A stretch of DNA of 64,000 nt, from positions 35,000-98,999 of the forward strand of contig NZ_JJMU01000026.1 in NCBI RefSeq assembly GCF_000757725.1. The letters are read 5' to 3'. The notes beneath the pieces were generated by a model that saw only the letters and a program-made list of their open reading frames with translations, searched no databases and was not told the DNA's origin. Source of the DNA: Sphingobacterium deserti. GTDB taxonomy: Bacteria; Bacteroidota; Bacteroidia; Sphingobacteriales; Sphingobacteriaceae. Made by a program: the position numbers and the translations under genes. Positions within the stretch are counted from its first letter, which is position 1, and the number at the start of each line of letters is the position of its first letter. Shown here piece after piece: positions 8,983 to 17,402 of the stretch.

Positions 8983-9726
8983 CTATATCACTTGGATTTG
9001 TTTCGCAAATTCCGTCAATTTTGGATGTTTTGGATCTAGGTCTGTGACAAGATAGGTGACATCCCTTAATGGCGCTACGCGCATCTTTTGGTTGGAGTTT
9101 AGCTTTTCTGTGATGCTTAAGATTGCAAGATTTTTCGAACACTTTATCATCGCTCGTTTAATTTGAACGACTTCCCAGTCCGAATCGGTGATACCCTCAT
9201 CGAGTGATAAACTGTTTGTGCCCAATAGGCACAGATCTACGCGTAAATCGGAAAGCTCGTTTATAACCTGCGCTCCAGTAACAATATTTGTATTTCTGGA
9301 CAGTTTTCCGCCAAGCAAGATCACGTCAATGTTCTCTTTTTCCGCAAGTTCAAGCGCAACCAGCGGGCTGATGGTGAAAAATGTGCATTGAATTTCATTA
9401 GGGACAAGTCGCGCAAGTTCAATCATTGTTGTACCACCGCCAACGAGTACCGTCATGCCATTTTGTATAAGAGAAATGGCTTTCTTCGCAATGTCTTTCT
9501 TGGATTCCTTGGCGTAGACATTTCCTTCTTGAAAAGGGAACTGAAAAGACTTTGATAATGCCCCGCCATACACCTTCAAAACTTGTCCATTTTCGGCTAG
9601 CTCATTTAAATCTCGCCGTATGGTGTCTTCTGATACATTGAGCTGTACACTCAAATCTGACGATAAAACTTTGTTATGTAAGTTTATTTGGTGAATGATA
9701 TAGGCTTGTCTTTCTTCCTTCAACAT
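8983..9726 (-). CDS. DeoR/GlpR family transcriptional regulator
   Basis: The 247-residue repressor has an N-terminal winged helix-turn-helix (SDLSVQLNVSEDTIRRDLNE, about residues 18-40) ending in the DeoR signature KVYGGAL. A DeoRC sugar-phosphate sensor domain follows, with VGGGTTMIELAR and LGTNSLSLDEGITD. Family members repress sugar-catabolic genes and release DNA on binding a phosphosugar. No catabolic operon is adjacent, so the regulon is not evident from context. It lies downstream of the repeat-protein gene on the same strand with a 36-base gap and no visible terminator. Confidence 0.9.
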   Translation of the reverse strand: MLKEERQAYIIHQINLHNKVLSSDLSVQLNVSEDTIRRDLNELAENGQVLKVYGGALSKSFQFPFQEGNVYAKESKKDIAKKAISLIQNGMTVLVGGGTTMIELARLVPNEIQCTFFTISPLVALELAEKENIDVILLGGKLSRNTNIVTGAQVINELSDLRVDLCLLGTNSLSLDEGITDSDWEVVQIKRAMIKCSKNLAILSITEKLNSNQKMRVAPLRDVTYLVTDLDPKHPKLTEFAKQIQVI

Positions 9727-9762
9727 AATTCAAATTTTAATTTTTGATAGCTAATTTTTAAT

Positions 9763-10938
9763 TTACTCAGACGGATTTTCGTCCGTAGGCTTATTCTTTG
9801 TTACGCCCGCTTTAAAGCGCGGTTTGAATCCGGTAGGCTTGCTGGTCGGCGCTTCTGCTGGTTTATCTTCTTGCGCGGGATCTTCTGCTTTCGGGGTCTC
9901 CGGTTGTTCATCAGCAGGCTTTGTTACGCCCGCTTTAAAGCGCGGTTTGAACCCTGCGGGTTTACTGACCGGCGTTTCTGTTTGCTTATCTTCTTGCGCG
10001 GGATCTTCGGCTTTCGGGGTTTCCGGTTGCTCATCAGCAGGCTTTGTTACGCCCGCTTTGAAGCGCGGTTTGAACCCTGCGGGTTTACTGACCGGCGTTT
10101 CTGTTTGCTTATCCTCTTGCTTCGGTTCTTCCGGCGATGATGTTTCCGGTTGCTCATCAGCAGGCTTTGTTACGCCCGCTTTAAAGCGCGGTTTGAACCC
10201 GGTAGGCTTGCTGGCCGGTGCTTCTGTTGGTTTATCTTCTTGCGCGGGATCTTCGGCTTTCGGGGTTTCCGGTTGCTCATCAGCAGGCTTTGTTACGCCC
10301 GCTTTGAAGCGCGGTTTGAACCCTGCGGGTTTACTGACCGGCGTTTCTGTTGGTTTATCTTCTTGCGCGGGATCTTCGGCTTTCGGGGTTTCGAGCTGCT
10401 CATCAGCAGGCTTCGTTATGCCTGCTTTAAAGCGCGGTTTGAATCCTGCCGGCTTACTAGCCTGTTCAGCTATAGGATCTTCTTGATTCGTCGATCCGGT
10501 TGTCGTAGGCTTCTTGTTTTCGGTTTCCAACGTTACACCTGCTTTAAAACGAGATTTAAAAGCCGGCTTTTGAATTGCAGCAGAATGAACTTCTTTGTCT
10601 GCGTCGACTGTATTTTCTTTATTTTCCTCTGTTGTTGATTTTTTGAAACGTGATTTAAAGCCCGTCGGATTGTAGATTGGTTGTGCAGCGTTAGCTTCCG
10701 ACTTCTCTACAAGTGGTGCGGCCTGTTCGGACGGCGTAGTTTGATTTTCCTTATCCAGCAAAAGGTATTTTTTTCGCAAGTTATTGAACCAAAACTTTTT
10801 TGTATGGTCGAAGCTTTTTTCACCCATTTGAGCATAGTGAAGCCTAAACTCTTCATACAAAGAGCGCTCGTTTGCCTGCAGAAGCGAAATATCTATTCTT
10901 TTTTTCGCAAAAAAATCTTCAAATGTCATCATGTCCAA
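9763..10938 (-). CDS. Repeat protein with 41-residue FKPRFKAG tandem units
   Basis: I recognise no function. The first ~65 residues look like a compact helical domain rich in aromatic and basic residues (FDHTKKFWFNNLRKKYLLL). The rest is low-complexity: eight FKxRFK motifs, the last six at exact 41-residue spacing. Each unit joins a basic, aromatic GFKPRFKAGVTKP segment to an acidic stretch rich in Pro, Glu and Asp. There is no signal peptide or membrane segment, so it is probably cytosolic and largely disordered, perhaps a multivalent binding protein. The exact period suggests recent expansion by slippage or unequal crossover, so copy number may vary between strains. Confidence 0.8.
   Translation of the reverse strand: MDMMTFEDFFAKKRIDISLLQANERSLYEEFRLHYAQMGEKSFDHTKKFWFNNLRKKYLLLDKENQTTPSEQAAPLVEKSEANAAQPIYNPTGFKSRFKKSTTEENKENTVDADKEVHSAAIQKPAFKSRFKAGVTLETENKKPTTTGSTNQEDPIAEQASKPAGFKPRFKAGITKPADEQLETPKAEDPAQEDKPTETPVSKPAGFKPRFKAGVTKPADEQPETPKAEDPAQEDKPTEAPASKPTGFKPRFKAGVTKPADEQPETSSPEEPKQEDKQTETPVSKPAGFKPRFKAGVTKPADEQPETPKAEDPAQEDKQTETPVSKPAGFKPRFKAGVTKPADEQPETPKAEDPAQEDKPAEAPTSKPTGFKPRFKAGVTKNKPTDENPSE
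9801..10440 (-). repeat. 123-bp in-frame tandem repeat
   Basis: The landmark TTACGCCCGC, or its variant TTATGCCTGC, starts at 9801, 9924, 10047, 10170, 10293 and 10416, giving five successive intervals of exactly 123 bp (41 codons). The copies differ by scattered substitutions but no indels. The array is entirely coding. Confidence 0.93.
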
Positions 10939-11212
10939 GTGCTAAATTTAATAAATAATACCAAGCATGTTTAAAATTATCCAATAATTTTTCTGAGCAA
11001 CCGTATTGACCATTCATTCGTTAATTTTTCGACGTAGCTACGTATCATATCACGATCCAGAGATGACCTTAAACCCGTAATAATTTTGAGTAACTATTCG
11101 CAAAAACACGTCTTCGATCGGAGGTGTAGGATAATGGATTGGTAAGATCCGTGAGACGCTACTCGCGTAGCACAGCAAAGGGTATATCGAAAATACGATA
11201 GGCGCAATTTCT
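10939..11212. other. Intergenic region between YebC terminator and repeat-protein gene
   Basis: No gene is supported here. It holds a 12-bp perfect palindrome, ACGTAGCTACGT (11032-11043), and a small hairpin with stem GCTAC/GTAGC (11158-11171). The 10-mer CTCGCGTAGC inside that hairpin recurs at 14774-14783. Confidence 0.5.
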
Positions 11213-11251
11213 TAAAAATTAGGAAGGAAGCTTTGTTTTGCTTCCTTCCTA
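11213..11251 (-). terminator. Intrinsic terminator of yebC
   Basis: A 12-bp perfect stem (11220-11231 with 11240-11251) has an 8-nt loop. On the minus strand it is followed by ATTTTT. It lies just downstream of the yebC stop codon. Confidence 0.85.
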
Positions 11252-11263
11252 TCAATGACTACT

Positions 11264-11989
11264 TTAGTCCATATTATGATAAACGGCCTGTACATCATCA
11301 TCTTCCTCAATCTTATCAATCATCTTGAGTACTTCAGCGGCTTGTTCTTCGTTTGTCGAGGTGTGGGAGAGGGCTATACGTTCAAGTTTTGCTGATTTCA
11401 CCTCAATTCCTTTTTCTTCCAGCAAGCTTTGCATATTTCCGAAATCTTCAAATGATGTTTGTACTACAACTACATCATTACCCTCTTCGTCTGCTTCCAC
11501 ATAGAGTTCCTCAAGACCGCCATCGATCAATTCCAGTTCCAGCTCTTCTACATCCAGTTCTTCGGAGGCATCAAAGCGAAATATTGATTTACGTTGGAAA
11601 ATAAAATCCAGCGAGCCTGTTTTGCCCAATGATCCGCCTGCTTTTGTGAAGTAGCTTCTGATGTTTGCTACCGTACGGTTTGTATTATCTGTCGCCGTTT
11701 CAATTAGAACAGGCACACCGTGCGGGCCATATCCTTCATACACATATTCTTCATAACCCTTCGCATCTTTTTCTGAGGCTCGCTTTATTGCGGCTTCGAC
11801 ACGGTCTTTAGGCATGTTCACCGCTTTCGCATTTTGTACAGCTGTGCGTAGGCGCGAATTGTTTTCCGGGTGAGGGCCGCCTTCTTTAACCGCCATTGCG
11901 ATTTCTTTCCCTAAACGTGTGAACTGAACGGCCATTTTGGCCCAGCGTTTAAATTTTCTTTCTTTTCTGAATTCAAATGCTCTACCCAT
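11264..11989 (-). CDS. YebC/PmpR (TACO1) family protein
   Basis: The 241-residue protein is full length for the family and starts with MGRAFEFRKERKFKRWAKMA, a Bacteroidota variant of the YebC N-terminus. It carries GGPHPENNSRLRTAVQNAKA, YEGYGPHGVPVLIE and TDNTNRTVANIRSYF. YebC proteins were first described as DNA-binding regulators; later work points to a role in translation through difficult stretches such as polyproline. It starts 2 bases after the stop of the threonine dehydrogenase gene, so the two form an operon, which ends at the terminator at 11213-11251. Confidence 0.92.
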   Translation of the reverse strand: MGRAFEFRKERKFKRWAKMAVQFTRLGKEIAMAVKEGGPHPENNSRLRTAVQNAKAVNMPKDRVEAAIKRASEKDAKGYEEYVYEGYGPHGVPVLIETATDNTNRTVANIRSYFTKAGGSLGKTGSLDFIFQRKSIFRFDASEELDVEELELELIDGGLEELYVEADEEGNDVVVVQTSFEDFGNMQSLLEEKGIEVKSAKLERIALSHTSTNEEQAAEVLKMIDKIEEDDDVQAVYHNMD

Positions 11990-11991
11990 TT

Positions 11992-12939
11992 TTATACGTG
12001 TGTTTTGAGGTTTTCAATCATGTTTTTTGTCATGCCTTCCAAATCATAGGTTGGTTGCCAACCCCAATCGTTTCGTGCGTAAGAATCATCTATACTTGCT
12101 GGCCACGAGTTGGCAATAGCTTGGCGGGGATCGTCGTCGACATAAGACATCTCAAAATTAGGAAGAATTTTTTTAATTTCCTCTGCGATTTGCGCCGGCG
12201 TGAATGATATGCCCGCAATGTTGTAGCTCGAGCGGATAGTGATTTTTTCTGCTGGAGCATCCATAAGCTCTATTGTTCCGCGTACTGCATCTTCCATATA
12301 AAGCATAGGAAGTTCCGTTTCAGCGGATAGAAAGGATGCATATTTCCCATGTTTCAGTGCTTCGAAAAAGATGTGTACAGCATAGTCTGTCGTTCCCCCA
12401 CCAGGTGAAGTTTTCCAAGAGATGATTCCCGGATATCGGATACTGCGGATATCAAGTCCATATTTATTGTGGTAGTACTCGCAAAGGCGCTCGCCGGCTA
12501 GTTTACTGATCCCATAAATGCTGGACGGATCCATGATGCAATACTGCCCAGTATTTACCTTTGGCGAGTGCGGGCCAAAAACGGCAATAGAACTTGGCCA
12601 AAATATTTTTTTGATGCCTAAGTCTAGCGCTAAATCAAGCACATTCAAGAGGCCATTCATATTCAGATCCCATGCTTTTTGCGGGTATTGTTCGCCTGTG
12701 GCTGATAGCATCGCCGCGAGCAGATAGATCTGTGTTGGTTCATATTTTATCAATAAGGATCGCAGCGCGTCCTTATCCAATACATTAATCGACTCGAAAA
12801 TCAGCCCTTCTTTCAGGTCGTCCGGCTTTCGGATGTCTGAAGTGATAACGTTTTCATCACCAAATTTTTGGCGGAGGGCCATTGCCAGTTCTGATCCTAT
12901 CTGGCCATTTGCTCCAATAATTATTATACGCTCTTTCAT
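11992..12939 (-). CDS. L-threonine 3-dehydrogenase, short-chain (epimerase-like) type
   Basis: The NAD-dependent enzyme oxidises L-threonine to 2-amino-3-ketobutyrate. Its 315 residues follow the SDR/UDP-galactose-epimerase fold: IIIGANGQIGSELA Rossmann motif at the N-terminus, SDIRKP acidic strand end, FWPSSIAVFG with the catalytic Ser/Thr region, and the YGISK catalytic Tyr/Lys. The segment ISWKTSPGGGTTDYAVHIF is typical of the SDR-type threonine dehydrogenases of Bacteroidota and archaea. Its promoter box lies at 12945-12952, only 5 bases before the ATG, so the message may be leaderless. It is co-transcribed with yebC. Confidence 0.88.
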   Translation of the reverse strand: MKERIIIIGANGQIGSELAMALRQKFGDENVITSDIRKPDDLKEGLIFESINVLDKDALRSLLIKYEPTQIYLLAAMLSATGEQYPQKAWDLNMNGLLNVLDLALDLGIKKIFWPSSIAVFGPHSPKVNTGQYCIMDPSSIYGISKLAGERLCEYYHNKYGLDIRSIRYPGIISWKTSPGGGTTDYAVHIFFEALKHGKYASFLSAETELPMLYMEDAVRGTIELMDAPAEKITIRSSYNIAGISFTPAQIAEEIKKILPNFEMSYVDDDPRQAIANSWPASIDDSYARNDWGWQPTYDLEGMTKNMIENLKTHV

Positions 12940-12944
12940 TGCTG

Positions 12945-12952
12945 CAAAGATA
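12945..12952 (-). promoter_or_regulatory. -7 promoter box for threonine dehydrogenase, leaderless configuration
   Basis: The complement reads TATCTTTG then CAGCA then the ATG. If the box sits at -7, transcription starts at or within one or two bases of the start codon. Confidence 0.55.
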
Positions 12953-13612
12953 GCTCATTTTTCGCGCATCTCTTTACACTATTTCCCACTTCACCTAAGT
13001 AAAAAGCCGCCTTTAAATCATTGATAATGAACTTTTGAACAATTAATATCTAACTTCTACAGGCAAACTCATTGTTTGCAGAAAGCGCTATTTCTACAAT
13101 TCTAATGCCGTGATCTTCAGCCTTAGAAACGGCCGTTTTATAGCGAATCAATCGATTGACTTGATTTCAAATATGGCCATATGCTAGGTACGATTATCCT
13201 TGCAAATTCGTTTCAAAAGTCTGCTTCATGTCCAACTAGAAAGGCCTCGCTAAACCTACGTACCAAAAAAGTTTAATAAATGAAGTTTTTCATCCGGTGG
13301 ATATATGTGACAATAAGTTTATGAAAGCGTATGGGGGGGCTTTACTAAAGCTATGTATTGAACCATTACGTCTCTATTTAGTAAAACTATTTATGGTACC
13401 GTAGCGTGCAGATCTGCCACGCGGAAATTTAGATAGGTAACGGCCGGAGTATATTGTGGAGGTATCCAATAAGTTTTTAAAATTGAAAAAATCAACCAAA
13501 ATTATTGTGTTATTTTTATGAAAATAAGCTTGGCTTTGATAACTTTTCAAAAATATATCCTGCGCACCGATAAATTTTGCAGAATTAATTATAAAAGGAG
13601 CTGCATATTTCG
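12953..13612. other. Long AT-rich intergenic region upstream of asd
   Basis: I see no supportable gene in these ~660 bases. The only ORF of length (13374-13649, minus, 91 codons) is AT-rich, resembles nothing I recognise, and overlaps the asd promoter region. No riboswitch I know was recognised. Confidence 0.45.
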
Positions 13613-13620
13613 TATGTTTG
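13613..13620 (+). promoter_or_regulatory. -7 promoter box for asd
   Basis: TATGTTTG is an exact TAnnTTTG box 61 bases upstream of the asd ATG. Confidence 0.5.
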
Positions 13621-13681
13621 ATACCTTGAAATAAATCTATAGAATTCAATAATTAATAATACAAACAAAATAAGTTTAACT

Positions 13682-14671
13682 ATGAAAGTTGCAGTAGTAG
13701 GCGCAACGGGCCTTGTTGGGTCAGAGATCTTGACCGTTTTAGCAGAACGTAATTTCCCGGTAACAGAATTGATTCCTGTCGCTTCAGAAAAGAGTAAGGG
13801 TAAGGAAATCGATTTCAAGGGGAAGAAGTATAAGGTCGTGACACCAGCTGAAGCTATTGCATTGAAGCCACAGGTGGCGCTTTTTTCTGCGGGTGGTACT
13901 ACCTCGACAGAATTTGCACCGCTGTATGCCGAAGCAGGAATCACGGTCGTTGATAATTCATCTGCTTGGCGCATGGACCCGACGAAGAAGCTTGTCGTTC
14001 CAGAAGTAAATGGAGATGTTTTATCTGCTGATGATAAAATTATAGCCAATCCAAATTGTTCGACTATTCAAATGGTTGTGGTTTTAAAGCCGCTACATGA
14101 AAAATATAAGATCAAACGTGTAGTCGTTTCTACCTATCAATCTGTAACTGGAACAGGTGTGAAAGCTGTTACGCAATTGATGGACGAGCGTGCTGGTAAA
14201 GAAGGTGAGAAGGCGTATCCTTATCAAATTGATTTAAATGTGATTCCTCATATTGACGTATTCCAAGAAAATGGCTACACAAAAGAGGAGATGAAGATGA
14301 TCAAGGAGACGAATAAGATTATGGGAGACGATTCCATCCGCGTTACCGCAACTACCGTGCGTATCCCAGTTATGGGCGGCCATTCTGAATCGGTAAACAT
14401 CGAATTCGAAAGTGATTTTGATCTTGATGAAGTTCGCCAGCTGTTGGCGGCGCAAGAGGGTGTTATCGTCGTTGATGATCCTTCGAACCTGAAATACCCG
14501 ATGCCGAAAGATGCTCATGGAAAAGATGAAGTTTTGGTTGGTCGTATTCGTCGCGATGAGTCTCAGGACAATACCTTAAACCTTTGGGTTGTTGCTGACA
14601 ATCTGCGGAAAGGCGCTGCTACAAACGCCGTGCAAATTGCAGAACTATTAAACAAAAAGGGATTGATTTAG
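13682..14671 (+). CDS. asd: Aspartate-semialdehyde dehydrogenase
   Basis: This NADPH-dependent enzyme reduces aspartyl phosphate to aspartate semialdehyde, the branch point to lysine/diaminopimelate, threonine and methionine. The 329-residue protein has the N-terminal VAVVGATGLVGSEIL nucleotide-binding loop, SAGGTTSTEFAP, the active-site cysteine in NPNCSTIQM, and the catalytic His in PVMGGHSES. Length and motifs are normal for the family. It stands alone between a long upstream intergenic region and a strong terminator. Confidence 0.96.
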   Translation: MKVAVVGATGLVGSEILTVLAERNFPVTELIPVASEKSKGKEIDFKGKKYKVVTPAEAIALKPQVALFSAGGTTSTEFAPLYAEAGITVVDNSSAWRMDPTKKLVVPEVNGDVLSADDKIIANPNCSTIQMVVVLKPLHEKYKIKRVVVSTYQSVTGTGVKAVTQLMDERAGKEGEKAYPYQIDLNVIPHIDVFQENGYTKEEMKMIKETNKIMGDDSIRVTATTVRIPVMGGHSESVNIEFESDFDLDEVRQLLAAQEGVIVVDDPSNLKYPMPKDAHGKDEVLVGRIRRDESQDNTLNLWVVADNLRKGAATNAVQIAELLNKKGLI

Positions 14672-14694
14672 TAGTCCCGATTATACAACACGTG

Positions 14695-14722
14695 AAGGCT
14701 ATTCGAACGAATAGCCTTTTTT
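14695..14722 (+). terminator. Intrinsic terminator of asd
   Basis: A perfect 11-bp inverted repeat (14695-14705 with 14708-14718) is followed by a T run. The two-base spacer means the effective loop includes the closing C-G pairs. Confidence 0.9.
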
Positions 14723-14902
14723 AATTCCTTCCCAACTTATAGGCATGCCCTGCGGCGCTATGTGTGCAAACGGCTCGCGTAGCTGCAGTTTTCGCTTATC
14801 GCGTCATAATGAATCATGCGCGATGTGCGCGAAACGCTTCACACGCGTCGTTACGTTCGGCTACAGGCTTATTGCAGCGGGGATACCGCATATTTTGGAT
14901 AC

Positions 14903-14929
14903 AAAAAAAGGTGGCCTAGACCACCTTTT
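14903..14929 (-). terminator. Intrinsic terminator of the kelch/DUF4270 operon
   Basis: A 9-bp stem (14906-14914 with 14921-14929) and 6-nt loop are followed on the minus strand by a run of T, 25 bases after the kelch gene stop. Confidence 0.85.
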
Positions 14930-14953
14930 CGACTGTATATTAAACGTCTTTGA

Positions 14954-15955
14954 CTAGCGTACTTGCGTAAACTGCCAAGTGTTATCGAAGTTAAATGCAC
15001 CATTTATACCGGTGCTGATATAGCCTTTTCCATCCAACGCAAAACCAACGGCTTTCTCGCGGGCATCAGCTGGAAGCGATTGGTGTTTGTCTGTCCAAGA
15101 ATCGGAGCCAGGCTCATATTTCCAAACGGTGCTTGTTATACCTGATCCACTACCTCTTCCACTTACTACGTATCCTGCGTTGCCGATAACAAATGCGCTG
15201 GCATTATATTTCCGAACGTCGTAAGTATATGTGTCGTCGCTGCGGTTCAAATCAGCAAGTGGCGCCCAGTTTGTTCCGTCGAACGAATAAAAATCTTCTG
15301 GTAATGTCGGGCTATTTGCGTAACCACCACCTACGTAAGCTTTGTCGCCAATAACAAAAGAAAATGCAAACGCTTTTTTATACCGGAAAGGCACCGGGAT
15401 CTCCGTCCAAGTATTCGCTGCTGGATCATAACGGTAAAAATCACTAAATTTAGCTTCTGTTTTTGTTGAACCTAAGCCCACATAAGCGTAATTTCCTAGA
15501 GTAAATGCTACGGCACCATAGCGTGCTCTGCCCGGGAAAGGAGCGATTTCTGTCCAGGTGTTCGTTTGCGGATCATAGCTGTAAAAATCTGCTAAATCAT
15601 CCGTACCAGTAGATCCAGTACCGATATACCCTTTGCCATTGATCGAAAAACCGACAGCCATCTGCCGTGCCTGGCCAGGAAAATCAGAGATGTCTGTCCA
15701 AGTTGAGCCGTTAAAGCTAGAGCCATCATTTACAACGCCTTCATTTCTTACAAATCCTCCTACCACGTAGGCTTGGTTATTAAGTGTGAAAGAAGCGGCG
15801 CCATTTCTCGGATCATTTTTAAATACGATCGATCTTACCCATTCGGTTGGTCCGGTATCTGTTGTATCTTCTTCGTCATCTTTGCTACAGGAATTGAACG
15901 ATGTAAAAGCAATAGCACAGGCTAAGATTAATAATAGCCAATTTTTCTTATTCAT
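14954..15955 (-). CDS. Kelch-repeat beta-propeller lipoprotein
   Basis: The 333-residue protein has a lipoprotein signal peptide with lipobox ending at Cys23 (FNSC), followed by SKDDEED. That acidic tract resembles the export signal that sends Bacteroidota lipoproteins to the cell surface. The remainder consists of about six kelch repeats with recurring GYIGTGSTGTDD, YDPQTNTWTEIAPFPG and YAYVGLG patterns, a six-bladed propeller similar in layout to NanM-type proteins. A binding rather than enzymatic role is likely, and the ligand is unknown. It follows the DUF4270 gene by 3 bases, and their products probably work together on the surface. Confidence 0.85.
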   Translation of the reverse strand: MNKKNWLLLILACAIAFTSFNSCSKDDEEDTTDTGPTEWVRSIVFKNDPRNGAASFTLNNQAYVVGGFVRNEGVVNDGSSFNGSTWTDISDFPGQARQMAVGFSINGKGYIGTGSTGTDDLADFYSYDPQTNTWTEIAPFPGRARYGAVAFTLGNYAYVGLGSTKTEAKFSDFYRYDPAANTWTEIPVPFRYKKAFAFSFVIGDKAYVGGGYANSPTLPEDFYSFDGTNWAPLADLNRSDDTYTYDVRKYNASAFVIGNAGYVVSGRGSGSGITSTVWKYEPGSDSWTDKHQSLPADAREKAVGFALDGKGYISTGINGAFNFDNTWQFTQVR

Positions 15956-15958
15956 AAA

Positions 15959-17356
15959 TTACCTAAATTTAGTGTATAATATATTCAATTTTATTTTTGG
16001 TTTTGCATTCTCTGTTGCGATAAATGCAGTATTAACTGTGCTGAAAGTACTCATCAATTCTTGAATCGGGATTACCGAACTCAGATACAGTGATGTATTG
16101 TCATACATAGTCGTGGACTTCAAATTTTTCAAATATACGATCAAGTCAAATGTATACGTCCCATTTCGTCCTGTTTGATTACCTGCGACGTAACTTGCCG
16201 TTTGAATAGCACCGGCCTGCTGCGCGTAAGGAACTGTAAGAGCAGATACTGGTATCCCATTGTAATCCGCAACATACAGCATTAAGTTACCAGGTGCCGG
16301 ATACATGGTATTCAGCGGTGTGCTCGATTCGATGACAAGTTCTGCCTTGTTAATCGAAAGGTTGTCATCCTGTAAAAACTCTTTTAACGATGGCATTTCA
16401 ATTTTCGCTACAACGCCAGTTCCAGATTGAACATAGGTAAGACCACCTGTTGCGCTGGTTCGGAGTTCCCGATTTGTTGCGGATAATCCTTCAAAAGCAG
16501 TTCCTGTGCGGTCGTATGCTATATTGTTAAATTGAAGGCCTCCATCCACAAGCGTCATTATTTTGGAAGCTGACCTTCTAAAACCATCATTGCCTGTAAA
16601 ACTATAATTAACTTTCACCTGTACTGTATCTGTACGGAAACCTACAACAGCGGTATTATTTTCGTCAGGGACAAGAACAAGTCCTCTAAAGTAGTTTGTA
16701 AAATTTTCATTGGATGATACACGCACGTCATTCGATCGAATAAGATCAAAAAAATCTTGGCCGACAGGTTGGCTTAAACGGATGCTTAAAGTGTCTAGCG
16801 AACGCATATGCGGGCTAAACGTCGTTGAACCGATTGCCGTAGGATTGTAGTCAAAAGTTTGGTCGCTAAAGATAGATGCGCCTGCAACATAAACGGGTAT
16901 AGCCGTATTCTGGATACCTCCCGTAATCGTTTTGGTTTCCAGCGTTTGATTAAGCTGGTGAACGTTTATCTTTTGAATTTTGGTAGTATCTCCAAATGCA
17001 TACCTTGCACTATTGGGTCTCAAAACAAGTGTTAACGAATCAAATGCCGCATTTTCCGGAATATCATTTGTGAAGCTTGAAAATCCAATACGGAAATAAG
17101 AGGTCGATTTAACTTCTCCATAAGTAGCATCGGCTGCCTTTCCTACTAAAATAGTCCCTCTACCAGCAGAAGGCAAATTGTTTAGCTGCACAGTGGAAGT
17201 ATTAATTGTAAAAGAGTCGATAAGAGATACACCAACATTGCTTGTTGCCGAATTATCCAACATCACACTCATATCCTTATCGCAGGCCCCGGTAATGATC
17301 AGCAAAAAAATAGATAATGCAAAAAAGGAAATACTTCTCTTAATAAGATGATTCAT
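15959..17356 (-). CDS. DUF4270 family lipoprotein
   Basis: This is a DUF4270 protein, a Bacteroidota-specific exported family of unknown role. I place the start at the ATG at 17356, giving a standard signal peptide with lipobox ITGAC and lipidated Cys25. The longer frame to 17386 would begin upstream of the promoter box at 17374-17381. The mature ~440 residues are beta-rich, with family features such as a SYFRIGFSSF-like segment and a C-terminal ENAKPKIKLNILYTKF end. It is first in the operon with the kelch lipoprotein and is divergent from the histidine kinase. Confidence 0.85.
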   Translation of the reverse strand: MNHLIKRSISFFALSIFLLIITGACDKDMSVMLDNSATSNVGVSLIDSFTINTSTVQLNNLPSAGRGTILVGKAADATYGEVKSTSYFRIGFSSFTNDIPENAAFDSLTLVLRPNSARYAFGDTTKIQKINVHQLNQTLETKTITGGIQNTAIPVYVAGASIFSDQTFDYNPTAIGSTTFSPHMRSLDTLSIRLSQPVGQDFFDLIRSNDVRVSSNENFTNYFRGLVLVPDENNTAVVGFRTDTVQVKVNYSFTGNDGFRRSASKIMTLVDGGLQFNNIAYDRTGTAFEGLSATNRELRTSATGGLTYVQSGTGVVAKIEMPSLKEFLQDDNLSINKAELVIESSTPLNTMYPAPGNLMLYVADYNGIPVSALTVPYAQQAGAIQTASYVAGNQTGRNGTYTFDLIVYLKNLKSTTMYDNTSLYLSSVIPIQELMSTFSTVNTAFIATENAKPKIKLNILYTKFR

Positions 17357-17373
17357 ATGTATTGTTTGACGAG

Positions 17374-17381
17374 CAAAAGTA
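17374..17381 (-). promoter_or_regulatory. -7 promoter box for the DUF4270-kelch operon
   Basis: The complement reads TACTTTTG then C, an exact TAnnTTTG box 18 bases before the chosen ATG at 17356. Its position decides against the longer start at 17386. Confidence 0.55.
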
Positions 17382-17402
17382 ATCAAATAGAACAGCTAAC
17401 AT

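Noticed and set aside
8977..8988. Abutting TAG/CTA stop codons of the CapA-like and DeoR genes
   Set aside because: Convergent genes with touching stops are common in compact genomes; no terminator or special structure was seen.
9801..10440. Regular repeat array that could suggest CRISPR
   Set aside because: The period is 123 bp with no unique spacers, and every copy is in frame within one coding sequence. No cas genes are in the window.
9824..10486. 220-codon plus-strand frame opposite the repeat protein
   Set aside because: It is the antisense shadow of the in-frame tandem repeat; the minus-strand frame has the natural N-terminal domain and amino-acid composition.
9763..11989. Functional link between YebC (translation of proline-rich stretches) and the neighbouring proline-containing repeat protein
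   Set aside because: The repeats lack consecutive prolines, a strong terminator separates the genes, and threonine dehydrogenase is the real operon partner of yebC.
13374..13649. 91-codon minus-strand frame upstream of asd
   Set aside because: AT-rich composition, no recognisable motif, and it overlaps the asd promoter region; not enough to call a gene.
14745..14957. 70-codon cysteine-containing frame between asd and the kelch gene
   Set aside because: It runs through a terminator hairpin and overlaps the kelch gene end; the Cys pattern comes from repeated GC-rich DNA.
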